In this document: one piece after another, positions 26,752 through 35,405 of the stretch
Position numbering within the stretch: position 1 is the first letter of the stretch
Layout: every line of letters begins with the position of its first letter
DNA from: Carboxylicivirga sp964602515
Lineage (GTDB): Bacteria > Bacteroidota > Bacteroidia > Bacteroidales > Marinilabiliaceae
NCBI GenBank assembly: GCA_964602515.1
Contig: CAZRRJ010000005.1
Span: 124,001-188,000 of the forward strand
Length of the DNA: 64,000 nt
Reading direction: 5' to 3'
The notes under the pieces: model-generated
The model's database searches: none
Seen by the model: only the letters and a program-made list of their open reading frames with translations
What the model was told of the DNA's origin: nothing
Position numbers and translations under genes: made by a program

Positions 26752-27240
26752 ATGAAGAAACAATTATTAACCTTAGCTTTTTGCTTTATTAGCATGGTGG
26801 TATTTAGCCAAACACACATTAACAAACATGCCATTGGTATGCGATTGGGAGGTGGCAATTCTTTTGGTTCACAAGTTACTTACCAATATGGCCTTTCAAA
26901 TTATAACCGAGTAGAGGTCGACCTTGGGTTTAACGGTAATAATAATGGTAATGGCTTTAATCTTTCCGGTATATATCAGTGGGTCTGGGATATTGAAAGT
27001 GGTTTTAACTGGTATGCTGGTCCTGCTGTTACAATTGGCTCATGGGATTATAAAAATACCTATAATGGCTCACGTGACTCTGGTGCTTATCTTGGTATTG
27101 GCGGGCAGATAGGTGCTGAATACAACTTTATTGAAATTCCATTAATGATCAGTTTAGACACCCAACCAACATTTGGTCTTACTGATGTTTATAGCACTTT
27201 CAACATGGGGCTATCCCTTAGTGTACGCTATACTTTTTAG
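26752..27240 (+). CDS. Small outer-membrane beta-barrel protein
   Basis: A 162-residue protein with a signal peptide (about 1-19, ending VVFSQ), followed by alternating aromatic and polar strands, glycine-rich turns (FNGNNNGNGFNLSG) and a C-terminal aromatic residue in SVRYTF, typical of small porin-like or OmpW/OmpX-sized barrels in Bacteroidota. It starts 39 bases after the sensor-kinase stop and is probably in the same transcript. It might be linked to the signal sensed by that kinase, but this is inference. No ligand can be proposed. Confidence 0.8.
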   Translation: MKKQLLTLAFCFISMVVFSQTHINKHAIGMRLGGGNSFGSQVTYQYGLSNYNRVEVDLGFNGNNNGNGFNLSGIYQWVWDIESGFNWYAGPAVTIGSWDYKNTYNGSRDSGAYLGIGGQIGAEYNFIEIPLMISLDTQPTFGLTDVYSTFNMGLSLSVRYTF

Positions 27241-27258
27241 AAAATAAATCGGTTCTAT

Positions 27259-27500
27259 TAACCCGGGTTCGACGTAAAATTTTAGATTTACCTCATTACA
27301 TATGAGTCATTAAGGTATTTGATAGAACGTTGTTTCAGATCGCTTATAAATAGTGAGTTTCAACCAAAAATTAAGAAAGAAAGCGGGCTATTTTGAATAA
27401 TTTTGGGGAAGAAAAATCGCTGTTTATAAGCAAATCCGGTGGCTTTTCAATAAAATAATCAATTTACTACTCTAAATTTTATCACTATAGCTTGCTATAC
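27259..27500. repeat. Structured intergenic repeat element, copy A
   Basis: Starts at the palindromic AACCCGGGTT and shares long blocks with copy B at 27850-28092, for example ACATATGAGTCATTAAGGTA and GATAGAACGTTGTTTCAGAT. It contains stem GCTTATAAA (27342-27350) with TTTATAAGC (27423-27431) and hairpin TATAGCTTGCTATA (27486-27499). Both stems are kept in copy B through paired base changes. It has no coding capacity. Confidence 0.85.
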
Positions 27501-27654
27501 CCTATAAATTTATATTGTAAATCAATCATTTAATAAAATTTGAGCGCTACACTATGCAAAAACTACCTCTCAAACCACTATTTACACTACCCTGGTAAAA
27601 AGTAAAATACCGATTGTCTCATATTGTAATCTCCGTATTACAAACCAAGCTCCA

Positions 27655-27843
27655 TAACTGGCAAGGTGTCCACCGTAATCAATAAGCTGTTTATAGCATG
27701 TAACAAGGTATACATTGCAACTGACAAGGTGTCCACCATAACCGACAAGTTGTCTACTACACTTACCCAGTTACACACCGCAACTGACAAGATGTCCACT
27801 GTAACCGACAAGTTGTCCGCTGTACTTGCCCAGTTGCACACTG
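27655..27843. repeat. Three tandem 63-bp units with 21-bp sub-repeats carrying GACAAGnTGTC palindromes
   Basis: Units lie at 27655-27717 (degenerate), 27718-27780 and 27781-27843. The first two 21-bp sub-repeats in each of the two better units carry a palindrome of the form GACAAGnTGTC (27723, 27744, 27786, 27807), and unit 1 has a GGCAAGGTGTC variant at 27660. The plus-strand frame 27666-27905 reads as heptads such as ATDKVST, ITDKLST, ATDKMST, VTDKLSA, so the array could also encode a short coiled coil, although there is no clear ribosome site. Confidence 0.9.
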
Positions 27844-27849
27844 CAACTA

Positions 27850-28092
27850 ATAACCTGGGTTCGACGAAAAAATTTAGATCTACCTCGTTACATATGAGTC
27901 ATTAAGGTATTCGATAGAACGTTGTTTCAGATCGCTTGAAGATAGTGAGCAAGAGTAAATTGACGAATGAATAGCAGGCTATTTTGAGTCAATTACATGA
28001 AGAAAATGGCTGTTTTCAAGCGAAATCCACAAGCTTTGAATAAAAAACTGGTTTGCTACGTCAAATTTCATCGCAATAGTATACTATTCCTC
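27850..28092. repeat. Structured intergenic repeat element, copy B
   Basis: A direct copy of the element at 27259-27500, starting AACCTGGGTTCGACG. The stem becomes CGCTTGAA (27933-27940) with TTCAAGCG (28015-28022), and the terminal hairpin becomes AATAGTATACTATT (28075-28088). A further CAACCTGGGTTTTAA at about 28126-28141 may mark its right boundary. Confidence 0.85.
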
Positions 28093-28535
28093 CAAAATTA
28101 GGCCTTGTAAACCAGCTCTTTATTTCAACCTGGGTTTTAAAATTTAAATCGATCTCTGGTTAGTATAATTAGTATAAATTCATGCTTTTATTCAGACAAT
28201 CTTATGCTGAAATAATTTGAATTTACTACATTGCAATGCTTTAAGTAAAGAATGTATGACAGTGACAAAACTTGCATATACTCCATTTATTCCTCAACTG
28301 GCTAAAGTTGAGGAGTCACGCATTCTGCATTTTTCATTTTCTTCTCTTGCACTTATTAGCCTTTATGGCCGTTTTGGCATGGGCTTATTTGAATGCTGGA
28401 TTTTCTAAACAGCTTTACCGTACTCTAGCGTTGTCCCATAAACAATTGTTGGTAACACTCATATCCATCAACAGTTCTATGTATTAACCACACTGAAAAC
28501 AAACAATATTTTAAACAAATTATAAAGTAAATCAA
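28093..28535. other. Non-coding spacer before the DPP-IV-like gene
   Basis: No gene recognised. An 8-bp hairpin (TCCTCAAC / GTTGAGGA, about 28291-28314) is present. Two short overlapping plus-strand frames (28217-28408 and 28272-28487) lack recognisable features and ribosome sites. Confidence 0.5.
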
Positions 28536-30800
28536 ATGAAGAATATTATATCTCTTTTGAGTATTGTGTGCTTTCTGGCTACGGCAAAAGGCCAGATAAA
28601 CATCGATACAAGCGATTATCAAAGAGCTGAGCAATTCATCTCATCCAATATTACTAAAAAATATTATCGCTCGTGGGTTAATCCACAATGGTCAAAAGAC
28701 ACCCCCCTATTATGGTATACCATTAACACAAAGGATGGTACTACTTACATTAAATGCCAATTAAAAACAGGTAAAAAACAAATGCTTTTTAATCAGGAGA
28801 AACTAGCTGAGCAATTAGCTACTGTGCTTAAAAAAGAAATTGATCCATATCAACTTCCTATTTCATCTGTTAAGCTAACAGCGAAAGAGCAAACACTGGT
28901 TTTTAAAGCGGAGAATAGTTGGTATAACTACAGCATAAAAGAGAACAAATTATCTTCTTTTAATAAAACTACTGATGCTTATTTGCACTTAAGCTCACCA
29001 GATAAATCTAAAACAGCAATAGTTAACAACTACAATATCTGGATTAAAACAGGTGGTGACTCAGTGCAGATTACAAAAGATGGTACTCGCCAATATGGCT
29101 ACGGGGTATCGCCTTCGTGGTATTCTACCAAAAATATTGAGTTAAAAACTGATCATCCTTTAGAACTTGATATTAACTGGAGTCCTGACAGCAAATACAT
29201 TATAGCAGGAAAATACGACAGACGGGAGGCACGTAATCTATACTTATATAAGGTACTACCCAAGGAAGGGCATCGTGCCAAAATAAAAGAATACGAGCGT
29301 CCCATTGCCGGCGACAGCATTGTACCTACAGTTGAGTATATTCTAATTGATGTTGAGAAAAAGAGCTTTACAAAGCTAAATATTGCTCCTAAAGCAACAT
29401 TTCTGTCCTATGATTTTACATGGACTAAAGATTCAGGCAAAGCCTACCAAACAAGCTTTAACCGTGGTTACCAGTCGGTTGAGATTAATGAAATAACACC
29501 TGCAAATGGAAATACAAGAATTGTAATGCAAGAGAGTGCATCTACATATATTGATCCCAATACCCATGACTTGAAGGTTCTGAATAAAACGAATGAGCTG
29601 TTGTGGCTTTCAGAACGTGATGGCTGGAATCATATTTATCGTATTAACCGGGCAAATGGTAATGTTATAAAGCAACTTACCAAAGGCGAATATGTGGTTA
29701 GAGGGATTCAATATATAGATGAAAATTTACAAAAGGTATACTTCACTGCCGGTGGCAAAGAGCCAGGTATTGACCCTTATTATCCATTACTATATGTTGT
29801 TAGTTTTGATGGTTCGGGCTTACGCTTACTAACGCCAGAAAAAGCCAGCCATACGGTATTCTTTTCCATAGATGGGAAATATTTTGTTGATAATTACTCA
29901 ACTGTTGAAAAGCCCAATATAGCTGTATTACGCAGGGCTAAAGACGGACAATTGATCTCGACATTAGAAACGGGTGATATTAGCGAAATATTGGCAATGG
30001 GCTGGCAAAAACCTGAGCCTTTTGTTGTAAAAGGCCGCGATGGCACTACAGATATTTATGGTGTTCTTTTTAAACCCGGTAATTTCGATCCAAATAAAAA
30101 ATACCCGGTTATTGAAGGTACTTACAGTGGTCCGCATACTATCAGGGCACCTAAAACCTTTTACAGGGGCTTATCTAATGACGATACACCATTAGCTCAA
30201 CTGGGTTTTGTAATGGTTAATATTGATGGCATGGGAAGTGCATTCCGATCCAAGGCTTTTCATGATGTATCCTATAAAAACCTTGGCGATATTGGCGGAC
30301 CAGACAAAATAACAGCCATTAAAACACTGGCAAAGAGATACAAGTGGATAGACAGCACTCGTGTTGGTATTTTTGGCCATTCAGCAGGAGGATATGATGC
30401 CGCTCGCGCTCTATTGGCTTACCCCGATTTTTATAAGGTGGGCGTTGCCACGGCAGGTAACCATGATCACCGTTCGGCCAAAGCCTGGTGGCCCGAATTA
30501 TATATGGGTTATCCGGCTGGTGCCAATTATGATGAACAATCGAACTACACACATGCTAAAAATCTGCAAGGTGATTTGTTATTGATTCATGGTGATCAGG
30601 ATCAAAATGTAAACCCAACCGCTTCAATGCGAATGGCTGCTGAATTAATTAAAGCCAATAAGGATTTTGAACTTATCCTAATACCCAATAAAGATCATAG
30701 CCAGGTATACTACGACAAATACCTGACCCGCAAACGCTGGGATTTTTTTGTAAAACACCTGCATAATATTACACCTCCAAAAAATTATAAAATTAAATAA
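28536..30800 (+). CDS. Dipeptidyl peptidase IV-like S9 family serine peptidase
   Basis: A 754-residue exported peptidase. The signal peptide is about 1-19, the eight-bladed DPP-IV N-terminal propeller covers about 60-490 (with LDINWSPDSKYIIAGKYD and LWLSERDGWNHIYRI), and the alpha/beta-hydrolase domain about 500-754. The catalytic Ser lies in GIFGHSAGGYDAARAL near residue 615 (GHSAGG instead of the usual GWSYGG), Asp in GDQDQNVNP near 688, and His in KDHSQVYY near 719. It removes N-terminal dipeptides, typically after proline. It leads an operon with an Xaa-Pro aminopeptidase 17 bases downstream, supporting proline-peptide breakdown. Confidence 0.92.
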   Translation: MKNIISLLSIVCFLATAKGQINIDTSDYQRAEQFISSNITKKYYRSWVNPQWSKDTPLLWYTINTKDGTTYIKCQLKTGKKQMLFNQEKLAEQLATVLKKEIDPYQLPISSVKLTAKEQTLVFKAENSWYNYSIKENKLSSFNKTTDAYLHLSSPDKSKTAIVNNYNIWIKTGGDSVQITKDGTRQYGYGVSPSWYSTKNIELKTDHPLELDINWSPDSKYIIAGKYDRREARNLYLYKVLPKEGHRAKIKEYERPIAGDSIVPTVEYILIDVEKKSFTKLNIAPKATFLSYDFTWTKDSGKAYQTSFNRGYQSVEINEITPANGNTRIVMQESASTYIDPNTHDLKVLNKTNELLWLSERDGWNHIYRINRANGNVIKQLTKGEYVVRGIQYIDENLQKVYFTAGGKEPGIDPYYPLLYVVSFDGSGLRLLTPEKASHTVFFSIDGKYFVDNYSTVEKPNIAVLRRAKDGQLISTLETGDISEILAMGWQKPEPFVVKGRDGTTDIYGVLFKPGNFDPNKKYPVIEGTYSGPHTIRAPKTFYRGLSNDDTPLAQLGFVMVNIDGMGSAFRSKAFHDVSYKNLGDIGGPDKITAIKTLAKRYKWIDSTRVGIFGHSAGGYDAARALLAYPDFYKVGVATAGNHDHRSAKAWWPELYMGYPAGANYDEQSNYTHAKNLQGDLLLIHGDQDQNVNPTASMRMAAELIKANKDFELILIPNKDHSQVYYDKYLTRKRWDFFVKHLHNITPPKNYKIK

Positions 30801-30817
30801 GCTAAAACAAGAAAATT

Positions 30818-32209
30818 ATGTTTTCAAAACAGATGTATATTAAGCGCCGACAGCAATTAGCAAATGATGTGGATAAAGGCTTATTGCTTTTTATTGGCAA
30901 CTCTGAAAGCCCCATGAACTACGCCGATAATACCTACCGTTATCGTCAGGATAGTAACTTTTTGTACTTCTTCGGACTTAACCACCCTGATTTAGTGGGT
31001 GTGATTGATGCTGAGTCAGGTGAATCAAGCATATATGGCGATGATTACACCATTGACCATATTGTTTGGATGGGTAACCAACCCACCATTTCTAAACGTG
31101 CATCATTGTGTGGCGTTAAGCAAACCGGAACAACCAGGGAGTTGATCTCCATACTTGAAAAAGCACAAACTGCCGGTCGCCCCATTCATTTTTTACCTGT
31201 TTACAGGGGTGAAAGCAAAATAAAATTGCTTGAATGGTTAAACGTTCAACCTTCCGAAATTCCAACAAAAGCGTCTTTAGAGCTCATAAAAGCAGTTATT
31301 AAACAGCGTAATTATAAATCGGAGGAGGAAATAGTAGAAATTGAAAAGGCTGTCAATATAACTGTAGATATGCATTTAGCCGCAATGCGCATGGCTAAGC
31401 CGGGCATTACAGAGGCACAGGTTGCAGCAGAAGCAGAGCGTATTCCAATGGCTCAAGATAGCTATATTTCGTTTCCTGTAATAGCTACAATCAATGGGCA
31501 AACACTTCATAACCATTACCATGGTAATACCTTAAAAGATGGTCAGTTATTTCTGCTAGATGCAGGTGCAGAAACAACAATGGGATATGCAGGTGATATG
31601 TCGAGTACATTTCCGGTTAGCAAAACATTTACAAGCCGCCAGAAAGAAATTTACCAGGTTGCACTTAATTCGCACGAAAAGGCTATTTCAATGCTAAAAC
31701 CGGGTGTTGCATTTAAGGAAGTTTACCTTGAATCGGCACGTGAAATCATGCGGGGCATGAAAGATTTAGGTTTTGTTAAAGGAGATATCAACGAGGCTGT
31801 TATGGCTGGTGCTCATGCCATGTTCTTCCCTTGTGGACTAGGGCATATGATGGGGCTTGATGTTCACGACATGGAAGATTTAGGCGAACAATATGTCGGC
31901 TACAATAATGAAGCAAAAAGTACGCAGTTTGGAATGAAATCACTTCGACTGGGGCGCAAGCTGGAGCCCGGATTTGTATTAACTATTGAACCTGGCGTTT
32001 ACTTTATTCCACAACTCATTGATAAATGGAAAGCTGAAAAACATTTGACAGAGTTCTTAAATTTTGATAAACTTGAAGCGTACAAAGATTTTGGTGGTTG
32101 CAGAAATGAAGAAGACTTTTTAATAACCGAACATGGATACCGTTTATTAGGAAAACCTTTACCAAAAACCATCGTAGATGTTGAAAACGAACGCTTGAAA
32201 GCGTTTTAA
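30818..32209 (+). CDS. Xaa-Pro aminopeptidase (M24B, AMP_N domain)
   Basis: A 463-residue cytoplasmic metallopeptidase that removes N-terminal residues preceding proline. The AMP_N domain covers about 1-130 (RYRQDSNFLYFFGLNHPD). The catalytic pita-bread domain follows, with the di-metal ligands Asp in LLDAGAETTMGYAGDMSSTF, His in CGLGHMMGLDVHD, Glu in TIEPGVYF and Glu in CRNEEDFLIT, all in order. No signal peptide. It is 17 bases after the DPP-IV-like gene and 10 bases before the ornithine cyclodeaminase family gene, so all three are one transcript. Confidence 0.94.
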   Translation: MFSKQMYIKRRQQLANDVDKGLLLFIGNSESPMNYADNTYRYRQDSNFLYFFGLNHPDLVGVIDAESGESSIYGDDYTIDHIVWMGNQPTISKRASLCGVKQTGTTRELISILEKAQTAGRPIHFLPVYRGESKIKLLEWLNVQPSEIPTKASLELIKAVIKQRNYKSEEEIVEIEKAVNITVDMHLAAMRMAKPGITEAQVAAEAERIPMAQDSYISFPVIATINGQTLHNHYHGNTLKDGQLFLLDAGAETTMGYAGDMSSTFPVSKTFTSRQKEIYQVALNSHEKAISMLKPGVAFKEVYLESAREIMRGMKDLGFVKGDINEAVMAGAHAMFFPCGLGHMMGLDVHDMEDLGEQYVGYNNEAKSTQFGMKSLRLGRKLEPGFVLTIEPGVYFIPQLIDKWKAEKHLTEFLNFDKLEAYKDFGGCRNEEDFLITEHGYRLLGKPLPKTIVDVENERLKAF

Positions 32210-32219
32210 ATAGAATAAT

Positions 32220-33182
32220 ATGCGCATCCTTTCTTCTTTAAACATTGAGCAGGCAGCAGAGCCAACTTTATGGACTGATATTATGGAGTTGGCACTTAAG
32301 GCCAGTTCTAGTAGTGATTATTTCACTCCTTCGCGCATGCATGTTGAAATAGAAGAGAATACTTTACTTTTGATACCTTCTATTGCCCCCGACATGTTTG
32401 CTACCAAACTGTTCTCGGTCTTTCCCAATAATGCTTCATACGGGAAAAAAGCAATACAGGGAACCGTGCTATTGAATGACGGAGCTACAGGTGAAACTAT
32501 AGCTCTGTTAAATGGTGCTAAATTAACTGCAATGCGCACTGCTGCCGTTGCATGTGTTGGCATCAGGCATTTGTCAGACCCTTTGGCAACAACAATTGGT
32601 GTTATAGGAGCTGGCGAACAAGGCCGTCATATTGCATGGCTGGCATCGTACGAAAGGGATTTGGAGCGCATATATGTTTACGACTCCTCGCCGAAAACAA
32701 TTCAGGACTTTATCAATTTTATGACACAAAAATGTCCGCATATTGATGTAGCCTTATGCGAAGATGCTCAGCAGGTAGTGGTCAACAGCGATATAGTTAT
32801 CACTGCCACTACTTCTTCTGAACCTGTTATTCCTAATTTGGAAGATCTTATACTTGGTAAATGCTTTATATCTGTTGGTTCGTACAAACCTGATATGCGC
32901 GAATTACCCGACTCTATTTTCCGCCTTATCGACAGTGTATGGATTGATGCTGAGCATAGTAAAACCGAAAGTGGCGATTTGATTTATCCACTTAAGCGTG
33001 ATTTAATTAAAAACGACGATATTAAGCATATCTCGAATTTAATTGAGCAACCCAATGAATTGGGATTTCGTGAAACACGTCTATTCAAAACCGTTGGTCA
33101 GGGAATTTTTGATCTGTTTGCTGCAAAATTGGTATACGAAAAAGCATGTGAGCAGAACTTTGGCCAAGAAGTTGATATGTAA
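32220..33182 (+). CDS. Ornithine cyclodeaminase / mu-crystallin family protein
   Basis: A 320-residue cytoplasmic NAD(P)-dependent enzyme. The N-terminal part has the substrate-binding pattern (SRMHVEIEENTLLLIPS, then AKLTAMRTAAVACVG near residue 101). The Rossmann motif GVIGAGEQGRHIAWL is near 124, followed by ATTSSEPVI and ISVGSYKPDMREL. Family members convert ornithine to proline or reduce delta1-pyrroline-2-carboxylate (from hydroxyproline breakdown) or related imines. Its position behind two proline-specific peptidases favours a proline or hydroxyproline role; the exact reaction is not decided by the sequence. Confidence 0.88.
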   Translation: MRILSSLNIEQAAEPTLWTDIMELALKASSSSDYFTPSRMHVEIEENTLLLIPSIAPDMFATKLFSVFPNNASYGKKAIQGTVLLNDGATGETIALLNGAKLTAMRTAAVACVGIRHLSDPLATTIGVIGAGEQGRHIAWLASYERDLERIYVYDSSPKTIQDFINFMTQKCPHIDVALCEDAQQVVVNSDIVITATTSSEPVIPNLEDLILGKCFISVGSYKPDMRELPDSIFRLIDSVWIDAEHSKTESGDLIYPLKRDLIKNDDIKHISNLIEQPNELGFRETRLFKTVGQGIFDLFAAKLVYEKACEQNFGQEVDM

Positions 33183-33351
33183 GCCTGAGATACCATATAA
33201 ATTGGTATTGTGCAGATAATACTGTTTACACAAGTAACTATTTATACTGGGGTAATCATATTACTGAGTATTATAAAGTCTATAACCCGGCTTACTTTCA
33301 AAAAAAGCATTCATTAGTGCATTAATTTTGTTGATTGATATTTTACACTAA

Positions 33352-33385
33352 AAAGCGAGCTAACACAATTGCATTAGCTCGCTTT
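33352..33385. terminator. Bidirectional terminator between the proline-peptide operon and FKBP genes
   Basis: A perfect 12-bp stem (AAAGCGAGCTAA / TTAGCTCGCTTT) with a 10-base loop stands between convergent genes, with A/T-rich flanks suited to termination on both strands. Confidence 0.85.
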
Positions 33386-33406
33386 ATATTATTAAATCCC
33401 AAGTTA

Positions 33407-34225
33407 CTACTTAGAAACTACTTCAATTAAATCAAGATCGAAAATCAATGTTGAATTAGGTCCGATCTTATCACCTGTAGCTCTTTCACCATAAGCAAGT
33501 TCAGATGGAATATACAAGCGCCATTTAGATCCCTGAGGCATCATTTGCAATGCTTCAGTCCAACCCTTAATTACACCTGTTACAGCAAAAGAGGCTGTAT
33601 CTTTGCGCTCAACTGAACTGTCAAATACAGTTCCATCAATTAAAGTACCATGATACTGACACCTTACACGATCTTTATCTGTTGCAATAACACCACTACC
33701 TTCTTTCAATACTTCGTACTGAAGGCCCGATTCTGTTACCTTCACTTCAGAGCGTTTAGCATTCTCTTCTAAGAATTTTCTACCTTCCTCAAGATTGGCA
33801 ACCGCTTGTTTTGCTTGCTCAGCATTTTTTACTTTTCTCAACTCTTCCATAACCATCCTTAGGTATGTATCTGCTGACATTTCAGTAAAATACGACTTAT
33901 TATATGCAAACTCATTAAGGAAACCTTTCATATAAGCATCTTCACTTATTTCATTAAACATACCTTTTAAATGGTCAAGATTTGCCTTATTAATTTCCTG
34001 CTTAGCAATAACTTTAGCAAAATCAACACATGCTACCGAATCCACATCAAATGGCCAACGCTCAAATTGCTTCTTCAATTGAGCAGCCTGAAGATAACCA
34101 AGTGCATAACTTACGCTATCTGTTTGATTAGCAAAGTCCATTTTTCCACTTTTAGGAACTTTAGTACACGATGCCATCGTAACAACTGTAAGAACAACAG
34201 CAACCAGTAGGTTTGTTACTTTCAT
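33407..34225 (-). CDS. FKBP-type peptidyl-prolyl isomerase, lipoprotein
   Basis: A 272-residue lipoprotein (signal peptide ending VVTMASC). An FKBP_N-like helical dimerisation region covers about 30-150, and the FKBP isomerase domain the last 100 residues (DRVRCQYHGTLIDGTVFDSS, VIKGWTEALQMMPQGSKWRL, SELAYGERA, LIFDLDLIEV). It probably assists folding of envelope proteins. I take the ATG at 34225, because the frame upstream opens only at a TTG. It follows a cytoplasmic paralogue by about 30 bases; the two FKBP domains are close relatives, so they arose by duplication and gained different compartments. Confidence 0.93.
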   Translation of the reverse strand: MKVTNLLVAVVLTVVTMASCTKVPKSGKMDFANQTDSVSYALGYLQAAQLKKQFERWPFDVDSVACVDFAKVIAKQEINKANLDHLKGMFNEISEDAYMKGFLNEFAYNKSYFTEMSADTYLRMVMEELRKVKNAEQAKQAVANLEEGRKFLEENAKRSEVKVTESGLQYEVLKEGSGVIATDKDRVRCQYHGTLIDGTVFDSSVERKDTASFAVTGVIKGWTEALQMMPQGSKWRLYIPSELAYGERATGDKIGPNSTLIFDLDLIEVVSK

Positions 34226-34255
34226 ATTATTCAATTTGAATTGTTTAGGAAAATA

Positions 34256-34840
34256 TTATTTAATAGATAATAGTTCTACTTCGAACACAAGAGTTGTGTG
34301 TGGCCCTATTTGCTGACCTGCTCCACGCTCACCATAAGCTAATTCAGATGGAATAGTTAAACGCCACTTACTTCCAACAGGCATTAACTGTAATGCTTCA
34401 ACCCATCCCTTAATAACACCATTAACCGGAAAAACGGCAGGCTCACCACGCTCTACAGAGCTGTCAAATACTGTTCCGTCAATTAAAGTACCATGGTAAT
34501 GACACTCCACCTGGTCTGTTGCTGTTGGTTTAGTACCATTTCCTTCTGTAATAATTTCGTACTGCAATCCACTTTCAAGCGTAACAACACCATCTTTCTT
34601 CGCATTTTCAGCTAAGAAATCTTTACCTGCTTTAATAGCACCTTCAGCCTGTTTTGCCTGTAAAGCTCCAAAAAACTCTTGTAATGCCTGATTAGCTTCT
34701 TCAGCTGACATTTGAGTATCTTTCCCTTCAAAAGCAGCCTCCAACCCTTTTGTAAACTCTGCATACTCTACCATCTCAATACCTGATGCTTTAAGATTTT
34801 GCGCCAGATTCATACCAAGGGCATAACTAATTTTGTTCAT
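34256..34840 (-). CDS. FKBP-type peptidyl-prolyl isomerase, cytoplasmic (FklB-like)
   Basis: A 194-residue protein without a signal peptide. An N-terminal helical FKBP_N domain (1-95, starting MNKISYALGMNLAQNL) is followed by the FKBP domain (DQVECHYHGTLIDGTVFDSS, VIKGWVEALQLMPVGSKWRL, SELAYGERGAGQQIGP). It catalyses cis-trans isomerisation at proline bonds and may act as a chaperone. It is the first gene of a two-gene operon with the lipoprotein paralogue downstream. Confidence 0.94.
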   Translation of the reverse strand: MNKISYALGMNLAQNLKASGIEMVEYAEFTKGLEAAFEGKDTQMSAEEANQALQEFFGALQAKQAEGAIKAGKDFLAENAKKDGVVTLESGLQYEIITEGNGTKPTATDQVECHYHGTLIDGTVFDSSVERGEPAVFPVNGVIKGWVEALQLMPVGSKWRLTIPSELAYGERGAGQQIGPHTTLVFEVELLSIK

Positions 34841-35405
34841 CTCTCTTATTTTTAATTTTGATGTATTTTATTTAAAGAAATAGGTTAAAAATTAACCAGC
34901 TGCGAAAATACATTATATAATTCTAATTGAAAAACCTGATTGGGTACAATCTAAAAAGCCTTTCTCCTTAATTAACAGAACGACTTTGTAATACTTTATA
35001 AAATTTGTTTCCAAAGTATGGTACAATTTTTCAACACGGTAAAACAAACAAGAATCAATTTATTAGAGGAAGAAAACACCCAGAGAGCCGCTACATTGCT
35101 AAACAAAGGGATTAACAACATCGGTAAGACATAAGGGAAAAAAGGTTCAGACCTTTGAAATCGGGATGCAGGGCAATTGGTCACAAAGCCATAAATCCCC
35201 TTTCTCGAAAGAGAAATATTCTTCATAATTTATATTTAAATAATTTATTATTGAATTCTATAATCCTAGCATTCTGTTATTTATAATTTATTTTTCACTT
35301 TTATCTAAAAAACATGTTACGAATTAGGTATAAGCGCTATTAACTAGTGTAAAGGAGAGGTGTATCTCCCTTATTTGTTTTATATTAAGTTTTAAAAGTT
35401 ATTTT
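34841..35405. other. Spacer between FKBP genes and the accessory lipoprotein gene
   Basis: 565 bases with no supported gene. A 76-residue minus-strand frame (34996-35226) has no recognisable features. A small GGAGA/TCTCC hairpin lies about 40 bases before the next gene. Confidence 0.45.

Noticed and set aside
27638..27841. Minus-strand frame across the 63-bp repeats
   Set aside because: It is open only because the repeat period is a multiple of three; no start signals are visible.
27655..27843. CRISPR array
   Set aside because: Repeats are directly tandem with no unique spacers, and no cas genes are present.
28217..28487. Two overlapping short plus-strand frames with hydrophobic stretches
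   Set aside because: No ribosome site, no homology I recognise, and each frame conflicts with the other.
34996..35226. 76-residue minus-strand frame between FKBP and lipoprotein genes
   Set aside because: Mixed hydrophobic sequence without ordered helices or a ribosome site; probably a chance frame.
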